From positions 1,288,784 through 1,352,783 of the forward strand of contig JAKVOU010000001.1 in NCBI GenBank assembly GCA_022482625.1: a stretch of DNA of 64,000 bases. Direction: 5' to 3'. Source of the DNA: Spirochaetia bacterium. Lineage in GTDB: Bacteria; Spirochaetota; Spirochaetia; Sphaerochaetales; Sphaerochaetaceae. Made by a program: the position numbers and the translations under genes. Shown here one piece after another: positions 61,075-64,000 of the stretch (its first letter is position 1; every line of letters begins with the position of its first letter). Below the pieces are notes generated by a model. The model saw nothing but the letters and a program-made list of their open reading frames with translations, did not search any database and was not told the origin of the DNA.

Positions 61075-62397
61075 TTACGCCCTCTTGTAATCCTTCGTAG
61101 CTTTGCGGATAGTTGCAACGATATCATCCATAGGAACCCTTATCTGCTGCATGGAATCCCTATATCGCAAGGTCACGGTATTATCCTTCAAGGTATCATA
61201 ATCAAGCGTAATGCAGTATGGAGTCCCGACTTCATCCATCCTTCTGTATCTTCTTCCAATCGCACCACCCTGGTCATAGAAAGTAGTAAACTCTTCCCTA
61301 AGGCTCTCTTCAAGAGCCTTTGCCTTTTCAGCAAGCCCATCTTTCTTTACCAAAGGAAGCACAGCTACCGTAATCGGTGCAATCGTGGGATGGAAATGCA
61401 ACACGACACGTGTATCTCCATCTACTTCTTCTTCATCATAGGCATCACACAGTGCCATCAACACATTGCGGGTAAGGCCAGCACTGGTCTCTACGACATA
61501 CGGAACATACTTTTCATGGGTAACAGGATCAAGGTAATCCTGTGGTTTGCCACAGAACTTCGAATGTTGGGTAAGATCATAGTCAGTCCGGTCATGAACA
61601 CCTTCCAACTCCTGCCAACCCATCGGGAAAAGGAACTGAATGTCATAAGCATCCTTTGCATAGAAAGCCAGTTCATCAGGCCCATGCTGATGCCATCTGA
61701 GGTGGTCCATCCTGATGCCCATCTTGTCATAAAAACTCATTCGCTGTTCTCTCCAGTAGGGGAACCATTTGTCATCGCTACCCGGCTGGCAGAAGAACTG
61801 CATTTCCATCTGTTCAAATTCACAGGACCGGAAAATAAAATTCTTCGTAGTAATCTCGTTACGGAATGATTTGCCGATCTGTGCAATGCCAAAAGGAATC
61901 TTGACACGTGAAGAATCGACAACGTTCCTGAAATTGACATAGATGCCCTGTGCAGTTTCAGGTCTAAGATACACAACTGATGCAGCATCACTGTTTGCTC
62001 CGATATGAGTGGCAAACATAAGGTTGAAGTTCTTCGGCTCAGTAAAGGAATTCTTGTTCCCGCAAACCGGACAGGGAGCATTGAGGTCAATCTGATCTGC
62101 CCGGAACCTACTCTTGCAGACCTTGCAGTCTACCATCGGATCACTGAAGTTCGACACATGGCCTGATGCTTCCCAGACTTTTGAAGCCATAAGAATAGAT
62201 GCATCCAACCCGACGATGTTGTCATGTAACTGGGTCATCTCCTTCCACCATAAATCACGGATATTGTTTTTTAGCTGTACCCCCAACGGACCGTAGTCAT
62301 ACGCACCGTTCAAACCGCCGTAGATTTCACTTGACTGAAAGATAAAGCCACGCCTCTTGCACAGGGAGACGATCTTGTCCATTGTTACATCAACCAT
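61075..62397 (-). CDS. glyS: Glycyl-tRNA synthetase, homodimeric type
   Basis: The protein (440 residues) is the single-chain class II glycyl-tRNA synthetase found in eukaryotes, archaea and some bacteria, not the alpha/beta form. It starts with FIFQSSEIYGGLNGAYDYGPLGVQLKNN, has a zinc-type CKVCKSRFRAD...CPVCGNKNSF insert, motif 2 GKSFRNEI, motif 3 GLTRNVLMALCDAY, and an anticodon domain. ATG 62397 has GAGG about 9 bases upstream and lies 2 bases after the gltX stop. Confidence 0.95.
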   Translation of the reverse strand: MVDVTMDKIVSLCKRRGFIFQSSEIYGGLNGAYDYGPLGVQLKNNIRDLWWKEMTQLHDNIVGLDASILMASKVWEASGHVSNFSDPMVDCKVCKSRFRADQIDLNAPCPVCGNKNSFTEPKNFNLMFATHIGANSDAASVVYLRPETAQGIYVNFRNVVDSSRVKIPFGIAQIGKSFRNEITTKNFIFRSCEFEQMEMQFFCQPGSDDKWFPYWREQRMSFYDKMGIRMDHLRWHQHGPDELAFYAKDAYDIQFLFPMGWQELEGVHDRTDYDLTQHSKFCGKPQDYLDPVTHEKYVPYVVETSAGLTRNVLMALCDAYDEEEVDGDTRVVLHFHPTIAPITVAVLPLVKKDGLAEKAKALEESLREEFTTFYDQGGAIGRRYRRMDEVGTPYCITLDYDTLKDNTVTLRYRDSMQQIRVPMDDIVATIRKATKDYKRA

Positions 62398-62398
62398 A

Positions 62399-63892
62399 CT
62401 ATCTAACCTCACTCTTGAGCTTTTCTATCGCTCTTTCAATTCTTTCACAGGTTCTGTCCTTGCCAAGCAATGCAATCATATCCTGCATCGGAAGAGTTAC
62501 ATTGCTGCTGGCAAGAGCTACACGCAAAGGAGTAAATACCCCATTGGCTTTCAGTCCCTTTTCTTTTGCCATCTCATTGATTGCGGCCTCGCTTTCACTG
62601 AAAGGACGGCCAGAAGCAAAACCTTCCTTGATAATCCTATAATCAGCCTCGAGGGCTTCCAGGGAAGACTTCAGATCCATTTTCTTTGCTATGAACAGTT
62701 CAGTAGCGGCCAAAGGTACATCAGTAAAGAAGAAACGTGTCAGTTCAACGACATCAGAGAGAACTTTCATCCGAACCTTTACGGACGGAAGCATCTGCTG
62801 GATTTTCTTGTCCTCTGCCTCAGTCGGCGGATCATTGATAAAACCAGCTTTCGCCAAGAATGGTATAAGAAGCAAACGCAACCGTTCATCATCACATTCC
62901 CTGATATACTGACCATTGAACCAATCAAGTTTCTTATAGTCAAAGACTCCCGGAGCCTTGTTGATCTTGGCAATGTCAAACAGCTTTTCCAAGTCTTCCC
63001 TGGAAAAGAACTCACGTTGTCCATCATAGGACCAACCGACCAAACTGACATAGTTCAGCAAAGCTTCCGGCAAATAACCGGCCTGTCTGAAATCCCTCAC
63101 ACTGGTAGAACCATGACGCTTGGACAATTTCTGTCCATCTTTTCCCATCACCATCGGAAGATGGCAATAGACAGGAGGTTCCCAGCCAAAGGCCTTGTAC
63201 AGCAGGACATGCAAGGGACCGGAAGGAATCCACTCCTGGGCCCGCATAATATGGGTAATCCCCATAAGATGGTCATCGATGACATTTGCAAGATGATAGG
63301 TAGGATACCCATCACTCTTCAGAAGGATGGGATCCGGAGAAACATCACGGTTTCTCCTCGTGATGTCTCCCATCAATACATCATGAAAAGTCGTCTTGCC
63401 ATCAAGAGGCACTTTAAGCCGTATCACAGGCTTTATACCTCGGGCTTCATACATAGCCCTCTGCTCGGCCGTCAGGTTCCTGCAATGACGATCATATCCC
63501 TGTACAGGACTTTTCGAAGCAATCTGTTCTTTCCTGACTTCTTCAAGCCGTTCAGGAGTGCAATAACAATAATAGGCCTGTCCTTGCTCGATAAGCCAGT
63601 GTGCATATTTCTGATATATTGCGTATCGTTGGCTTTGTATGTATGGACCATATGGACCACCGACGACCGGACCTTCATCCCACTTGATTCCAAGCCATTC
63701 CAACGTATCGTATAAGTCCTGAAGGCTGTCGTCGCTGTAACGTTCCCTATCTGTATCTTCAACACGGAGGATAAACTTGCCGCCTTGGCTCTTGGCAAAA
63801 AAATAATTGAACAGTGCCGTCCTTACCCCACCGATATGCTGCAATCCCGTCGGAGACGGAGCATAACGTACTCTCACTTCCATGGAACTCAA
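62399..63892 (-). CDS. gltX: Glutamyl-tRNA synthetase
   Basis: The 497-residue class I synthetase begins VRVRYAPSPTGLQHIGGVRTALFN (HIGH region), followed by LRVEDTD, and the KMSKS loop GQKLSKRHGSTSV, with a helical anticodon-binding C-terminus. TTG 63892 and ATG 63883 are both possible; AAGGAG lies just upstream, favouring TTG slightly by distance and ATG by codon. It leads the operon. With glnS present it may be a discriminating enzyme. Confidence 0.95.
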   Translation of the reverse strand: MSSMEVRVRYAPSPTGLQHIGGVRTALFNYFFAKSQGGKFILRVEDTDRERYSDDSLQDLYDTLEWLGIKWDEGPVVGGPYGPYIQSQRYAIYQKYAHWLIEQGQAYYCYCTPERLEEVRKEQIASKSPVQGYDRHCRNLTAEQRAMYEARGIKPVIRLKVPLDGKTTFHDVLMGDITRRNRDVSPDPILLKSDGYPTYHLANVIDDHLMGITHIMRAQEWIPSGPLHVLLYKAFGWEPPVYCHLPMVMGKDGQKLSKRHGSTSVRDFRQAGYLPEALLNYVSLVGWSYDGQREFFSREDLEKLFDIAKINKAPGVFDYKKLDWFNGQYIRECDDERLRLLLIPFLAKAGFINDPPTEAEDKKIQQMLPSVKVRMKVLSDVVELTRFFFTDVPLAATELFIAKKMDLKSSLEALEADYRIIKEGFASGRPFSESEAAINEMAKEKGLKANGVFTPLRVALASSNVTLPMQDMIALLGKDRTCERIERAIEKLKSEVR

Positions 63893-64000
63893 AGACTCCT
63901 TGTAAAAATTACATATTGTATGTTGTACAGTAAATCAACAGGAATAGCAACCTGACAAAACAACAGCCTTGCAACAGCAGGCAATGCAGTATCTGCGAGA
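63893..64000. promoter_or_regulatory. Upstream region of gltX
   Basis: On the minus strand TTTACT and TAATTT are spaced 17 bases apart shortly before the gltX ribosome site (about 63907-63937), a plausible promoter. ACATA/TATGT arms around 63911-63923 overlap it. Nothing else is supported to the window end. Confidence 0.35.

Overview
The window (about 44% G+C by eye) looks like a chromosomal segment of an anaerobic or microaerophilic spirochaete, most like the Sphaerochaeta/Treponema group. Supporting points are spoVG in a housekeeping locus, a CoaE with an unusual P-loop, a long CTC-type bL25, and an oxidative-stress set made of rubrerythrin, PerR and desulfoferrodoxin. The assignment is inferred from gene content; no database was searched. 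No prophage, complete insertion sequence or CRISPR array was seen.

Layout. 1-2345 (-): a lysine 2,3-aminomutase-like radical SAM gene with one intact ATP-grasp ligase and the start of a second, apparently frameshifted. 2943-11388 (-): an anchored coiled protein, then a beta-barrel-like protein, a small membrane protein, a PhnP-like hydrolase, polA and coaE, plus nadE. 11843-17475 (+): a TolC/adaptor/RND efflux operon. 17592-18599 (-): a PfkB sugar/nucleoside kinase. 18875-20706 (+): marR-MATE, apparently leaderless and self-regulated. 20632-24393 (-): a broken HD-domain gene, a degenerate PfkB-like protein and a two-component system. 24474-26932 (+): an unknown protein and glnS. 27321-29568 (-): two paralogous secreted proteins in AT-rich DNA. 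29976-30936 (-): perR-rubrerythrin. 31057-35112 (-): MarR plus a heterodimeric ABC exporter.

35272-37662 (-): an RlmK-type rRNA methyltransferase with a long acidic and then RGG/RDDD-repeat tail. 37748-39075: a small unknown protein, rpsD and tRNA-Asn. 39335-43282 (-): a 1315-residue lipoprotein with three 5'-nucleotidase-like modules joined by Ala-Glu-Lys helices; two modules are near-identical copies that have lost the metal ligands. 43821-44402: a 56-residue basic protein and yidD. 44405-54210 (-): a housekeeping block, SMUG1-ispE-spoVG-tRNA-Gln and then rplY-pth-tilS-ftsH-lepA-galM. 54266-59180 (+): HAD hydrolase, acyl-CoA synthetase, mtaD and mtnA. 59341-59727 (+): desulfoferrodoxin under a probable PerR/Fur box. 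59816-63892 (-): gltX-glyS-tyrS.

Themes. Three separate drug-efflux systems (RND, MATE, heterodimeric ABC) lie within 24 kb, two of them led by MarR genes. The superoxide/peroxide genes share a TGATAATAATT core in their upstream boxes. Several genes lacking a Shine-Dalgarno sequence have a -10 hexamer placed so that transcription should begin at the start codon, suggesting that leaderless messages are common in this organism. Two genes appear interrupted by single-base frameshifts, which may be real or assembly errors.
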